This document shows positions 8,981 through 17,905 of a stretch of DNA of 64,000 bases, piece after piece. Each line of letters starts with the position of its first letter. The first letter of the stretch is position 1. The stretch comes from Hyphomicrobiales bacterium (GTDB lineage: Bacteria > Pseudomonadota > Alphaproteobacteria > Rhizobiales > MH13): assembly GCA_017642935.1 (NCBI GenBank), contig JAEPOK010000001.1, forward strand, positions 1,321,192-1,385,191, in the 5' to 3' direction. The notes under the pieces were generated by a model that was not told the DNA's origin, ran no database searches, and was given only the letters and a program-made list of their open reading frames with translations. The position numbers and the translations under genes are program-made.

Positions 8981-10390
8981 TCAATCGCCAAAGATGACAC
9001 CGCCACGACCATCGGGCGTGCGCAAGCCATACCAACGGTCGCGAACGGCATCGTAATGCTCCACCGGATTGTAGCGCGCCACCTGCAGACCCAGTGTCTC
9101 GGCCGACAAGCGACCCAGCGCTGATGCCAATGAATAAGACGCCACAACCAGATCGCGACGGGCGTTGATCTCGGCGATCCGGGCGGTGATCAATTCATCC
9201 TGCGTGTTGAGAACATCCAGAGTGGTGCGCTGACCGACGCGTTGTTCCTCAATCGTGCCAGCGAGCGCGACCTGCGCGGCCGACACCTGGGCGTTCGAGG
9301 CTTCAATCTGCGCGCGTGCTGCTTCAAGCCCGCCAAAGGCCGAATAGATGGCAGCGCGCACCTGCTCACGCGTCACGTCGAGCTCGAGGCGCCGTTGTCC
9401 AAGCGTCTCGATCGACTGGCGGATCGCCGATGTTGCGCGACCGCCCTGATAGATTGGCACGCTCAGGCGCAGCGTCGCCGCAAATGTATCATTGGGTCCG
9501 CCAGCTGTCCCGACGTCCCAGGAGCGCTGCGCCGACCCTTCCAAGTCAACTGACGGCAAAAGCTCGCCTTCAGCAATCGCCACGGCGCTTTGAGCAACAT
9601 CGATGTTGGCGCGGGCAGCGACGATCGCAGGATGTGTTGCCAGCGCATTGTCCAGCGCGCCTTGCAGCGTACTTGGTATGCCATTGGTGAACGGGCTTGG
9701 CGTTACCAGTTGGCGAGGATCAATGCCGATGACCTGCCGATAGACGGCATTGGAAGCCGTCAGAGCAGCTTGGGCAGCGCTGACCTGCGCCAAGGCAAAC
9801 GCGCGGCGAGCGTTGGCTTGGGCTATGTCCGTGCGCGTGCCCTCGCCGACATCAAATCGTGCCTGGGCGGCGCGAACCTGCTCTTCAAGGAAGCCAACAT
9901 TCTGTTGACGAAGTGACAGGATGGCGCGGTCGGCAAGGACATCCATGTAGGCCTGCGTCGCCGAGACGAAAATGTTCTGTTCAGTGTTCTGCAAACCGGC
10001 ACGCGCCGCCGCCACGCCAGCCTCAGCTTGCGCCACCGAGTTTTGGGTGCGGAACCCGCGGAAAAGCGGTTGCGTAATCGTGATCCCAAGCGTTGTCGGG
10101 TTCAAATCGGTGGATGTGTTTGGCCGTCCGTTAGGCCGGCTCTGTGTGGTGCTCAGGCCGGTGGTTGCGCTGCCAGAAACCGTCGGCCGGTAACCGGAAA
10201 GTGCCTGGGGAACGCCTTCGTCTGTGGCGCGGAGGCCGGCGCGTGCAGCGTTGAGTTCCGGGTTGTGTTGGTAGGCCCTAGCAAGTGCGCCAGCCAGCGT
10301 TTCAGCTTGCGCCGTGGCAAGCGGGCCAGATACCGCCATGACCACGCTCGCAACACCTGCCAACGCCATGGTTTGCCATGTTTTTTTCAT
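8981..10390 (-). CDS. tolC: TolC family outer membrane efflux protein
   Basis: 469 residues with an N-terminal signal peptide (MKKTWQTMALAGVASVVMAV, ending near AQAE), then the two-fold repeat of TolC. The first half starts ETLAGALARAYQHNPELNAARAGLRA; the second carries the characteristic periplasmic helices (AEITARIAEINARRDL-type segment near the end). TolC trimers form the outer membrane exit duct for type I secretion and RND/MFS pumps. The start at 10390 gives a clean signal peptide and is preferred over the upstream ATG at 10411. Its position between pcm and popZ is conserved in rhizobia and relatives. Confidence 0.93.
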   Translation of the reverse strand: MKKTWQTMALAGVASVVMAVSGPLATAQAETLAGALARAYQHNPELNAARAGLRATDEGVPQALSGYRPTVSGSATTGLSTTQSRPNGRPNTSTDLNPTTLGITITQPLFRGFRTQNSVAQAEAGVAAARAGLQNTEQNIFVSATQAYMDVLADRAILSLRQQNVGFLEEQVRAAQARFDVGEGTRTDIAQANARRAFALAQVSAAQAALTASNAVYRQVIGIDPRQLVTPSPFTNGIPSTLQGALDNALATHPAIVAARANIDVAQSAVAIAEGELLPSVDLEGSAQRSWDVGTAGGPNDTFAATLRLSVPIYQGGRATSAIRQSIETLGQRRLELDVTREQVRAAIYSAFGGLEAARAQIEASNAQVSAAQVALAGTIEEQRVGQRTTLDVLNTQDELITARIAEINARRDLVVASYSLASALGRLSAETLGLQVARYNPVEHYDAVRDRWYGLRTPDGRGGVIFGD

Positions 10391-10559
10391 GATCGGTACG
10401 CTCGCCCACACACTTGATTATCACTGAGGAATTGTCGGACCAGGCCCTAGCATGGGCTCTGATCGGCAATCTTTACGATTTGTTAAGGTTCTCAATTCGC
10501 CGATGCAAGTGACACTTACATATTGTGATGCCGTATCCTGACACGCGCAGCATTTGGCC

Positions 10560-10586
10560 AACCGTTGCTGCAAATGAGCAACGGTT
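10560..10586 (-). terminator. Hairpin downstream of pcm
   Basis: A perfect 10-base inverted repeat (AACCGTTGCT / AGCAACGGTT) with a 7-base loop lies 30 bases after the pcm stop codon and before the tolC promoter region. No T-run follows, so it is a candidate transcript end or RNA 3' stabiliser rather than a classic intrinsic terminator. Confidence 0.5.
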
Positions 10587-10615
10587 CAGCTTCCAAGCAG
10601 ACTGTTGATTGAACC

Positions 10616-11290
10616 CTAGAAGGTGAACGTCTCTTCGCGCGTAAAACCGGGCAGCGGTGGCGCGGAGCAGTTGAAAAGTGGCAAGACCGTATGGCCATCG
10701 CCATCCCGCTTGATCGAAACAGCGCGTCCTGCGCCACCGGTGCCAAGCGGTCCAACGATCATGCCATCTTCGCGCAATTGCGAAACCAAGTTGATCGGCA
10801 CCTCTTCGACAGCTCCGCCAAGAAGAATCGCATCGAACGGCCCTTCGGAGGCATAGCCTTCTGCGAGCGGGCCTTCCAGAACGGCGACCGTGTCGATGTT
10901 TGCGTCGGAAAGGGCGTCCGTTGCCCGCCGGACCATCGCATCTGTCGTTTCAAGAGCAACGACGGAGCCGCAGAGCCGTGAAAGAATGGCCGAGGAATAC
11001 CCCGTCAGACATCCCACATCGAGGACAACGCTGTCGCGCGTCAGGCCCGCCGATTGAATCATCCGCGCCAGATGCATCGGGCGGATCATGCGGCGCAACG
11101 CGTCACCATCGGCGATCTCAATCTCAGCATCGCTATAGGCCAATGGCCGCTTACTCTGCGGGACGAAAAGTTCGCGGGGAATCTCAAGAAATGCGGCCAG
11201 CACATCATATTGAAAGACATCAAACGTGCGCAGTTGATTATCAACCATCTTTACGCGTTGGTCGGTCATAGATGCGGCTGTGGTAGGCAT
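10616..11290 (-). CDS. pcm: Protein-L-isoaspartate O-methyltransferase family protein
   Basis: 224 residues of the PCMT family, which uses S-adenosylmethionine to start repair of isoaspartyl damage in aged proteins. The N-terminal region has the expected MVDNQLRTFDV and LEIPRELFVP segments; the SAM-binding loop is VLDVGCLTGYSSAILSRL, with ALETTDAMVRRA following. The usual GTGSGYQ of the loop is altered to GCLTGYS, a change common in the rhizobial copy next to tolC, so the substrate may not be isoaspartate. The ATG at 11290 has GGAGAGGA 8 bases upstream. The following 248 bases up to the tRNA genes hold only a 60-codon plus-strand frame (11331-11513) with no support. Confidence 0.85.
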   Translation of the reverse strand: MPTTAASMTDQRVKMVDNQLRTFDVFQYDVLAAFLEIPRELFVPQSKRPLAYSDAEIEIADGDALRRMIRPMHLARMIQSAGLTRDSVVLDVGCLTGYSSAILSRLCGSVVALETTDAMVRRATDALSDANIDTVAVLEGPLAEGYASEGPFDAILLGGAVEEVPINLVSQLREDGMIVGPLGTGGAGRAVSIKRDGDGHTVLPLFNCSAPPLPGFTREETFTF

Positions 11291-11538
11291 GGCTTAGTCC
11301 TCTCCAAAGCAAGACGTTCCCGCCCGGCTCATGGGATCATTTGGTGCTGACCTTATGCAAGCCGCGCCCAAGCAAAGCAAGGCGGTTGAGCGCCTCTACC
11401 TCTTCATCTTTCGGCTGGCAAACCGCCGCATTCACCACGCAAGGTTGAAACCCGTTTCGGGCATGGTCATCTATTGGTCACGATCAACGTTGTTAGCTCT
11501 TGCATGCGCGTAGGCGCCTTGCTAACCGACGCTTAGAA

Positions 11539-11612
11539 GGCCTCGTGGCGGAGTGGTTACGCAGAGGATTGCAAATCCTTGCACCCCGGTTCGATTCCGG
11601 GCGAGGCCTCCA
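11539..11612 (+). tRNA. tRNA-Cys (GCA)
   Basis: A cloverleaf with acceptor GGCCTCG/CGAGGCC, discriminator U as expected for tRNA-Cys, and encoded CCA. The anticodon stem GAGGA/TCCTT encloses the loop TTGCAAA, giving anticodon GCA. The T-arm reads CCCGGTTCGATTCCGGG. Confidence 0.97.
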
Positions 11613-11691
11613 TCCCCGCACTTTTGGTTAAGTGTGATAAAGGGCTAGCCTATCCCAATACCCTTTGGTATAGCGCCGGTCTCTTGGGTGA

Positions 11692-11767
11692 TCCCCGATA
11701 GCTCAGTTGGTAGAGCAAGCGACTGTTAATCGCTGGGTCGTAGGTTCGAGTCCTACTCGGGGAGCCA
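11692..11767 (+). tRNA. tRNA-Asn (GTT)
   Basis: Acceptor TCCCCGA/TCGGGGA, discriminator G, encoded CCA, D-arm AGCTCAGTTGGTAGAGC, anticodon loop CTGTTAA (anticodon GTT), T-arm with GGTTCGAGTCC. It lies 79 bases after tRNA-Cys and may be co-transcribed. Confidence 0.97.
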
Positions 11768-11802
11768 TTTTTCCTTTTAATTATCATATGCTTATTGACG
11801 CT

Positions 11803-11839
11803 TGCCTGGTGATCCAGGCAGCTTTGTCATGCGTAATGT
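11803..11839 (+). promoter_or_regulatory. Hairpin overlapping a TGATCC...TAATGT promoter-like pair before the photolyase operon
   Basis: TGCCTGG-TGAT-CCAGGCA (11803-11820) is a perfect 7-base stem and could end the tRNA transcript, though it is followed only by GCTTTG. The same bases contain TGATCC (11810-11815), then 18 bases, then TAATGT (11834-11839), about 28 bases before the photolyase start. TGATCC as a -35 element is what I recall for promoters of the ChrR-controlled sigma factor in Rhodobacter; the -10 element there is nearer TAAGA, so the match is partial. Confidence 0.35.
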
Positions 11840-11866
11840 CAGGGACTTACCACAACGCTGCGACGG

Positions 11867-13354
11867 TTGCGGTCCTTGACCACTAAACATTCTTCTTCCT
11901 CCACTGATCGACCCGCCCTTGTTTGGTTTCGAGACGATCTTCGGATCGACGACAATCCAGCACTAGCGGCTGCGGCTGCTTCGGGCGCACCGGTTTTGGC
12001 GGTGTACGTTCTTGATCAGCAGTCCCAACGCCCGCTGGGCGGGGCATCGCTCTGGTGGCTTCACCATGCGTTGGCGGCGCTGCACGATCATTTGGCCGAC
12101 CTTGGAGTGCCGCTTGTCCTGCGCATTGGCGATGCCCGATCCGAAATCAAAGCGCTGGTCGACGAAACCAAAGCGACGCTTGTGGTCTGGAACAGGCGTT
12201 ACGCCGCTGCTGGTATCGAGCAAGACACAGCGATCAAAGCCGAACTGAAGTCTGACGACCTCGACGTTCAAAGCTTCAATGCGCATCTGCTGCACGAGCC
12301 TTGGACAGTGGAAACTGGGTCGGGTGGTCCTTACCGCGTCTTCACACCGTTTTCGCGGGCCGCGCGGAATTCAGGCACGCCGGCCAAACCCAAACCTGCG
12401 CCGAAATCTATCGCGGGTTGGAACGGTTCGGTGGATTCTCTGACGCTTGATGACCTGAGACTTCTGCCAACAAAGCCTGACTGGGCTGGTGGCCTGCGTG
12501 AAACCTGGGAGCCAGGCACCAAAGGCGCACGGGCCAATCTCTCCTCCTTCTTGGACGAGAAGCTCGCCGGGTACCCAAATGATCGCAACGTGCCGGGCAA
12601 GGAAGCCACCACGCGTTTGTCGCCACATCTGAAATTTGGCGAAATCTCGCCGCGCGAAGTCTGGCACGCTGCGGAGATCGCCGATGCGCCGCGCGGTTCA
12701 ATTTTCAAATTCCACCAAGAACTGCTTTGGCGCGAGTTTTCCTACCATCTGCTGTTCCATTACCCGAACCTTGGAACGGAAAATCATCAACCGAAGTTCG
12801 ATGACTTTCCATGGATCGATCACACGTCTGGCAAGGGCGCCGACTATTTGAAAGCGTGGCAACAAGGGCGGACGGGCTATCCAATTGTCGATGCGGGCAT
12901 GCGCGAGCTTTGGCACACGGGCTGGATGCACAATCGCGTTCGCATGATCGTCGGCTCGTTTCTAGTCAAACACCTTTTGATCGACTGGCGCGCTGGCGAG
13001 GCTTGGTTCTGGGACACGCTGATTGATGCCGACCCGGCCAACAACACGGCCAGCTGGCAATGGATTGCCGGGTCAGGTGCTGATGCAGCACCCTATTTCC
13101 GGATCTTCAATCCCGTTCTTCAGGGCGAAAAATTCGACGGCGACGGCGCCTATACGCGCAAGTGGGTGCCGGAAGTTGCCAAGCTACCGAAGAAATTCCT
13201 GCACAAGCCCTGGGAAGCGCCGACCTCTGTCCTACGTGATGCTGGCATGGAACTCGGTTCGACCTATCGACGGCCCATCGTTGATCATAAGAGCGCTCGC
13301 GAGCGCGCGCTTTCTGCATTCAAATCCCTCAAAGACACGGCGAGCGCCGCCTAG
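11867..13354 (+). CDS. phr: Deoxyribodipyrimidine photolyase (class I CPD type)
   Basis: 495 residues. The N-terminal antenna-binding Rossmann domain starts PALVWFRDDLRIDDNPAL. The C-terminal FAD domain has TRLSPHLKFGEISPREVW, FHQELLWREFSYHLLFHYP, GYPIVDAGMRELWHTGWMHN and the signature WQWIAGSGADAAPYFRIFNP. It repairs cyclobutane pyrimidine dimers using light. No ATG precedes the conserved start, so translation begins at TTG 11867 or TTG 11876; neither has a strong Shine-Dalgarno. It is the first gene of a four-gene plus-strand series with a flavin oxidoreductase, a DUF1365 protein and a Cfa-like methyltransferase, a grouping that parallels the singlet-oxygen regulon of Rhodobacter (phrA with cfaA). 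Confidence 0.95.
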   Translation: MRSLTTKHSSSSTDRPALVWFRDDLRIDDNPALAAAAASGAPVLAVYVLDQQSQRPLGGASLWWLHHALAALHDHLADLGVPLVLRIGDARSEIKALVDETKATLVVWNRRYAAAGIEQDTAIKAELKSDDLDVQSFNAHLLHEPWTVETGSGGPYRVFTPFSRAARNSGTPAKPKPAPKSIAGWNGSVDSLTLDDLRLLPTKPDWAGGLRETWEPGTKGARANLSSFLDEKLAGYPNDRNVPGKEATTRLSPHLKFGEISPREVWHAAEIADAPRGSIFKFHQELLWREFSYHLLFHYPNLGTENHQPKFDDFPWIDHTSGKGADYLKAWQQGRTGYPIVDAGMRELWHTGWMHNRVRMIVGSFLVKHLLIDWRAGEAWFWDTLIDADPANNTASWQWIAGSGADAAPYFRIFNPVLQGEKFDGDGAYTRKWVPEVAKLPKKFLHKPWEAPTSVLRDAGMELGSTYRRPIVDHKSARERALSAFKSLKDTASAA

Positions 13355-13387
13355 AATGCGCCTTCCCTCCACAATTCGAGAGACTTC

Positions 13388-14716
13388 ATGACAACTATCG
13401 CCGTTATTGGCTCGGGCATTTCCGGCAACGCTGCTGCTTGGGCACTGCAAACCTTCGCCGGACACCAGGTCACGCTTTATGAAAAACGGCTGCGTCCGGG
13501 CGGGCATTCTGCAACCGTTGACGTGCACCATGGCGATCGGGAAATCGCTGTCGATACCGGCTTCATTGTCTACAATGGGCGCAATTATCCTGATCTGACG
13601 GCCCTGTTTGCGCACCTCGGCGTTGCGACCGAATGGAGCGATATGAGCCTTGGCATCTCGGTTGGCGACGGCGCTCTGGAGTGGTCGGGCGACAGTCTTG
13701 GCGCGGTGTTTGCACAGCGCAAAAACCTTATTTCCCCGCGTTTTCTTTGGATGCTGCGCTCGATCTTCCGCTTCAACACATGCGCTCTGGCCGACTTAGA
13801 GCGCGGCGCGCTGGAAGGAATGTCGCTGGGCCACTATCTGAAGGCCAGGCGGTTTCCTACCGGTTTCATCGAAGACTATCTGGTGCCCATGGGTGCAGCC
13901 ATTTGGTCGACTCCCGATGCCGACATCATGGATTTTCCAGCGTCGAGCTTTGTGCGCTTTTTCGCCAATCACCGCCTGCTTGAAGTGCGTCCGCCGGAGT
14001 GGCGCACGGTCACCGGCGGCAGCCGCAATTATGTGAAGAAACTCGTCGAACCGCTTGGCGACAGGGTGCTTCTCGGTCGCCACGTTACCGAGGTCCGTCG
14101 GCACGGCGAAACCGTGCAAGTGACTGACAGCACCGGCGAAACGCGCAGTTTTGACTATGCCATCATGGCCTCGCATTCCGACCAGTCGCTGGAGATGCTC
14201 AAAGATGCCTCGGATGCGGAAGGTTCACTCCTGGCCGATGTGCGTTACCGACCCAATGACGTCTATCTGCATCGCGACGAGGCGCTGATGCCCAAACGGA
14301 AAAAGGTTTGGGCGGCCTGGAATTACATGTCGAGCGGACGCACGGCAGAAACGCGCGCGGGCGTCTCGGTGTCCTATTGGATGAACAAGCTTCAGAACAT
14401 CGACCAGGACTATCCCTTGTTCATCACGCTGAACCCGGCCCAAGCACCGGACCCGGAAAAGACCTTTTTGCGTACCAGCTACGACCACCCGCAATTCGAT
14501 GCCAAAGCGTTGGCCGCGCAGAAACGTTTGCCCGATGTTCAAGGCTCCGGACGGATTTGGTTTGCCGGCGCTTGGACAGGCTACGGCTTCCATGAAGACG
14601 GGCTTCGCTCAGGTCTCAATGCGGCTGAAGGATTGGGCGCCTTCGTGCCATGGCGCCAAGGCATCATTGATCCGCTGCAAACCGCCGACGACATCGCCGT
14701 TCAGGCGGCGGAATAA
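13388..14716 (+). CDS. FAD-dependent oxidoreductase, COG2907 type
   Basis: 442 residues with an N-terminal dinucleotide-binding fold (IAVIGSGISGNAAAWAL, then an acidic LYEKR end of the second strand) and the amine-oxidase-like PGGHSATVDV and VDTGFIVYNGRNYPDL segments. The C-terminus carries a typical FAD-closing motif, IWFAGAWTGYGFHEDGLRSGLNAAE. COG2907 proteins almost always sit with DUF1365 and Cfa-like genes, as here, and are thought to act on membrane fatty acyl chains, but the reaction is not established to my knowledge. It starts at an ATG 33 bases after the photolyase and is probably in the same transcript. Confidence 0.88.
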   Translation: MTTIAVIGSGISGNAAAWALQTFAGHQVTLYEKRLRPGGHSATVDVHHGDREIAVDTGFIVYNGRNYPDLTALFAHLGVATEWSDMSLGISVGDGALEWSGDSLGAVFAQRKNLISPRFLWMLRSIFRFNTCALADLERGALEGMSLGHYLKARRFPTGFIEDYLVPMGAAIWSTPDADIMDFPASSFVRFFANHRLLEVRPPEWRTVTGGSRNYVKKLVEPLGDRVLLGRHVTEVRRHGETVQVTDSTGETRSFDYAIMASHSDQSLEMLKDASDAEGSLLADVRYRPNDVYLHRDEALMPKRKKVWAAWNYMSSGRTAETRAGVSVSYWMNKLQNIDQDYPLFITLNPAQAPDPEKTFLRTSYDHPQFDAKALAAQKRLPDVQGSGRIWFAGAWTGYGFHEDGLRSGLNAAEGLGAFVPWRQGIIDPLQTADDIAVQAAE

Positions 14717-14769
14717 GCTGGACAGCGGTTTTGCTTGACGAAAGCCCGGCTGCGCCCCAGCCTTTGGTC

Positions 14770-15672
14770 ATGAATAGCGTCGCGCCCATTCATGACGAAA
14801 CCGCGATACCGCTGCCGCCAGTTACGCTGCCGCCGAATGCACCGCTGACGCTTTATTCGGGGCTGGTGATGCATCAACGCATGCGGCCCAAATCGCACCG
14901 TTTCAGCTACCGCGTCTACTCTGTTCTTATGGACCTTGATCGCCAAGAAGAGATCGGGAGCTTAAGTCCGGTTCTGTCCCACAATCGCTGGAACCTGTTC
15001 TCAGTGCACAACAAAGATCACGGCCCAGCGGATGGATCGTCGCTGCGCCCTTGGGCCGATGATATGTTGTCCAAAGGCGGGCTGACCCAGCGGGCGGCGA
15101 AGATCATGCTTCTTTGCTATCCGCGCATCCTCGGCGCGGTCTTCAATCCACTGTCGGTCTACTACGCTTACGATGACGCCCATCAATTGGTCGGCGTCAT
15201 TTATGAGGTACGCAACACGTTCGGTGAGCGTCACGCCTATGTCGCCAAGGTCGAACCAGGCCAGCTTGGACCTGCCGGACTGCGTCAGACGCGGGCGAAG
15301 CTTTTCTTTGTTTCACCGTTGATGGACATGGAGATGCGCTACCATTTCAACCTCAAACCACCGGGCGACAGTGTGACGATCCGCATCCTGGAGCATGACA
15401 CGAAAGGGCCAATCTTGGCTGCCACGTTTCATGGTGAGGCGTCAGCCGTTTCAACGCGATCGCTTTTGGCCGAAGCCCTGCGGGTTCCGTTTCTGACCGC
15501 CAAGGTAGTTGGCGCGATACACTACGAAGCCTTGCGCCTTTGGTTGAAGGGCATCAAACTGAGAGACCGGCCACCTGCACCTGCGCGCTTCAGTGTTGTC
15601 GATGGCCAAACAGCGGAGGCTCAATCCGCGCCCAAAAAGAACGATCGGCAGCCAACACCGGGCCCGGTTTAA
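14770..15672 (+). CDS. DUF1365 family protein
   Basis: About 300 residues of the DUF1365 (COG3496) family. Recognisable parts are LYSGLVMHQRMRPKSHRFSY at the start, CYPRILGAVFNPLSVYYAYD in the middle and FFVSPLMDMEMRYHF after it. The function is unknown; linkage to COG2907 and Cfa genes suggests a role in modifying unsaturated acyl chains. I prefer the ATG at 14770 over the TTG at 14731, which would add 13 residues; neither has a good ribosome site. The C-terminal 40 residues are hydrophilic and variable. Confidence 0.85.
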   Translation: MNSVAPIHDETAIPLPPVTLPPNAPLTLYSGLVMHQRMRPKSHRFSYRVYSVLMDLDRQEEIGSLSPVLSHNRWNLFSVHNKDHGPADGSSLRPWADDMLSKGGLTQRAAKIMLLCYPRILGAVFNPLSVYYAYDDAHQLVGVIYEVRNTFGERHAYVAKVEPGQLGPAGLRQTRAKLFFVSPLMDMEMRYHFNLKPPGDSVTIRILEHDTKGPILAATFHGEASAVSTRSLLAEALRVPFLTAKVVGAIHYEALRLWLKGIKLRDRPPAPARFSVVDGQTAEAQSAPKKNDRQPTPGPV

Positions 15673-15700
15673 CGGGGAAGCAGTCGAGGAGGATGTGAGT

Positions 15701-16999
15701 ATGAGCACCGACATGATGGCTGATCGCACGATGCCGGAACGCCGCGAACGCAGTGCCAAACCTTTTCGGCTGATCGACTACACGCCTCTGACGGAAGACA
15801 ATTTTGCCGAAATGACGCGCTCCCTGCCGCGCGCTGTGCGCCGGGCGCTGGGCTTCGTCATCGGCTTAGAGCACGGAACTTTGGCGATCACGCTGCCATC
15901 GGGTGAACGCTTCCGGATCGAAGGACAAAGCAAAGAGCCGATCGCTGATCTGGAAATCCACTCCTACAATTTCATCGGCGATGTCATCCGCCACGGCGAT
16001 ATTGGTGTGGCCGAGAGCTTCTTTGAAGGCCACTGGTCGTCAACCGACGTCACGCGTTTCCTAGAGCTTTTCTGTTACAATGAGCGGATCATCCACGAAC
16101 GCATCGACGGTAACCCGATTGCGCGGTTCTTGATGCGGGTGAAGCACTGGCTGCACCGGAACACCAAGCGTCAAGCGCAGCGCAACATTTCCGCCCATTA
16201 CGATCTCGGCAACAACTTCTATGAGCAGTGGCTCGACCCATCGATGACCTATTCATCGGCGCTCTATCAAACCGGGGCCAACGATTTGGAAAGTGCGCAG
16301 CGTGCCAAATACAAGGCGCTTGCTGACGCGACGGGCATCATGGCTGGCGATCATGTTTTGGAGATTGGGTGCGGCTGGGGCGGTTTCGCTGAATACCTGG
16401 CCAAGGAACGTGGCGCCTATGTGCGCGGCCTGACGATCAGCCACGAACAGCATGCCTTCGCGACCGATCGCATGAAGCGTCAAGATCTCTCAGACCATGT
16501 TGATATCGTTTTTCAGGACTACCGCGACGAGAAAGGCACTTTTGATCGGATCGTGTCTGTGGAAATGTTTGAAGCGGTCGGCGAGGCCTATTGGCCGACC
16601 TATTTCGAGACGTTGAAAAAGCGCCTCAAACCTGGCGGCAAAGCCGGCTTGCAGATCATCACCATCCAGGACCGCTATTTTGAGCACTATCGGCGCGCGA
16701 CGGATTTCATCCAGCAGTACGTGTTCCCTGGCGGGATGCTGCCGACACCGTCTCATTTGCGCAGTCTGGGTAAGACGGCCGGGCTCGACCTTTGCGACGA
16801 ACTGATTTTCGGTCGCGATTATGCCCGCACGCTCAGGGAGTGGCGCGTGACGTTTATGGACAAGTGGGACACCATTGCGCCGCTTGGCTTTGATGATCGT
16901 TTCCAGCGTCTATGGCGCTATTACCTGCACTATTGTGAGGCCGGCTTTAAGGCCGGCAACATCGATGTGCGGCAGGTCGTTTACGAACACGCGCGCTAG
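15701..16999 (+). CDS. cfa: Cyclopropane-fatty-acyl-phospholipid synthase family methyltransferase
   Basis: 432 residues. The ATG at 15701 follows GAGGAGG at a good distance, so the 36-codon upstream extension is not used. It contains ISAHYDLGNNFYEQWLDPSMTYS, the SAM loop VLEIGCGWGGFAEYLA, VSVEMFEAVGEAYWPTYF and the C-terminal YYLHYCEAGF. Enzymes of this family add a methylene from S-adenosylmethionine to the double bond of membrane phospholipid acyl chains; relatives make other methylated or furan fatty acids. The stop codon is interlocked with that of the convergent SDR gene on the palindrome CTAG. This is the last gene of the photolyase series. Confidence 0.92.
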   Translation: MSTDMMADRTMPERRERSAKPFRLIDYTPLTEDNFAEMTRSLPRAVRRALGFVIGLEHGTLAITLPSGERFRIEGQSKEPIADLEIHSYNFIGDVIRHGDIGVAESFFEGHWSSTDVTRFLELFCYNERIIHERIDGNPIARFLMRVKHWLHRNTKRQAQRNISAHYDLGNNFYEQWLDPSMTYSSALYQTGANDLESAQRAKYKALADATGIMAGDHVLEIGCGWGGFAEYLAKERGAYVRGLTISHEQHAFATDRMKRQDLSDHVDIVFQDYRDEKGTFDRIVSVEMFEAVGEAYWPTYFETLKKRLKPGGKAGLQIITIQDRYFEHYRRATDFIQQYVFPGGMLPTPSHLRSLGKTAGLDLCDELIFGRDYARTLREWRVTFMDKWDTIAPLGFDDRFQRLWRYYLHYCEAGFKAGNIDVRQVVYEHAR

Positions 17000-17790
17000 G
17001 ATTGCACATCCCCTTCGAGCGGCTTGCCCTTCCAGCCGGTCGCTCGAGACACAAGCCAATGGTAGATGTCGAAAGGCAGCAACCGAAGAAATTTCAGCTG
17101 GTAGGTGAAGCGCTTGGGGAAGGTCACCTCGAAGCGCCTTGATTCCAGACCATCGGCCATGCGGCGCGCTGCATCATCGACCTTTAGGACAAAAGGCATC
17201 TCAAACGGGTTGTCGTCCGTCGCGGGCGTTTCAACAAAACCTGGATTGATCACCTGCAAAGTGATGCCCATGCGGTCAGTGTCAAAACGCAGTGCCTCGG
17301 CCATATTAATCAAACCTGCCTTGGTGGCGCCGTAAGCAGACGACATGGGAAGGCCCGAGTAACCGGCAACCGATGCCACGAGCGCGATCTGGCCTTTGCC
17401 CTTTGGCTTCATCATCTCAATCAGCGGCACGACGCAGTTGGCGGTGCCCTTCAGATTGACATCAAACGTTTTGTGGAATGCATCCAAGTCCGGATTGGTT
17501 GCATCAACGGGAATGTAGATGCCGGCGTTGAGCACCGCGATGTCGATCCCGCCCTCGCCTTCCATCCCCTCGATGATCGCCTGCATGCGCTCAGCATCAA
17601 CGATGTCGCCCTCAGCGACGTGCACATCCGCGCCTGTGTGTTTGGACGTGATTTCCGTTTTCAGTTCTTCCAGCGCATCGCGTTTGCGCGCGGTGAGCAC
17701 CAATCGGTAGCCGCGGCCTGCCATTTCAAGGGCCAAGGCATGGCCAAGTCCTGAACTTGCACCTGTGATCCAGACGAGCGGGCTGGCCAT
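16996..17790 (-). CDS. Short-chain dehydrogenase/reductase
   Basis: 264 residues of the classical SDR family: cofactor motif TGASSGLG at residues 10-17, LNAG, catalytic serine in SVAGYSG and YGATK. Substrate unknown. SDR genes of this kind are frequent partners of the COG2907/DUF1365/Cfa set, so a lipid-related substrate is a reasonable inference. The ATG at 17790 has AGGA about 9 bases upstream. A hairpin with T-runs separates it from chrR, so it probably has its own promoter or depends on read-through. Confidence 0.9.
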   Translation of the reverse strand: MASPLVWITGASSGLGHALALEMAGRGYRLVLTARKRDALEELKTEITSKHTGADVHVAEGDIVDAERMQAIIEGMEGEGGIDIAVLNAGIYIPVDATNPDLDAFHKTFDVNLKGTANCVVPLIEMMKPKGKGQIALVASVAGYSGLPMSSAYGATKAGLINMAEALRFDTDRMGITLQVINPGFVETPATDDNPFEMPFVLKVDDAARRMADGLESRRFEVTFPKRFTYQLKFLRLLPFDIYHWLVSRATGWKGKPLEGDVQS

Positions 17791-17847
17791 GAGACGATGT
17801 CCTGTATTTTGGAAAAGGGGGATGAGCTTTGTCGTAAAACTCTACGC

Positions 17848-17884
17848 AAAAAGGCGGCACCGGGTTCAATCGGCACCGCCTTTT
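17848..17884. terminator. Intrinsic terminator between chrR and the SDR gene
   Basis: AAAAAGGCGG and CCGCCTTTT form the outer stem, with an inner CCG/CGG pairing. On the minus strand it ends in TTTTTG after the chrR stop; on the plus strand it ends in TTTTCTTT. It is the clearest bidirectional intrinsic terminator in this half of the window. Confidence 0.75.
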
Positions 17885-17905
17885 CTTTGAACTTTGTGGC
17901 CTGTT

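Noticed and set aside
11539..11767. tRNA-associated integration site
   Set aside because: No integrase, no repeated tRNA 3' end and no change in gene content or composition nearby; the same holds for the other three tRNA genes.
14731..14769. Upstream TTG extension of the DUF1365 gene
   Set aside because: The extra 13 residues are not part of the conserved domain and the TTG has no ribosome site; it remains possible.
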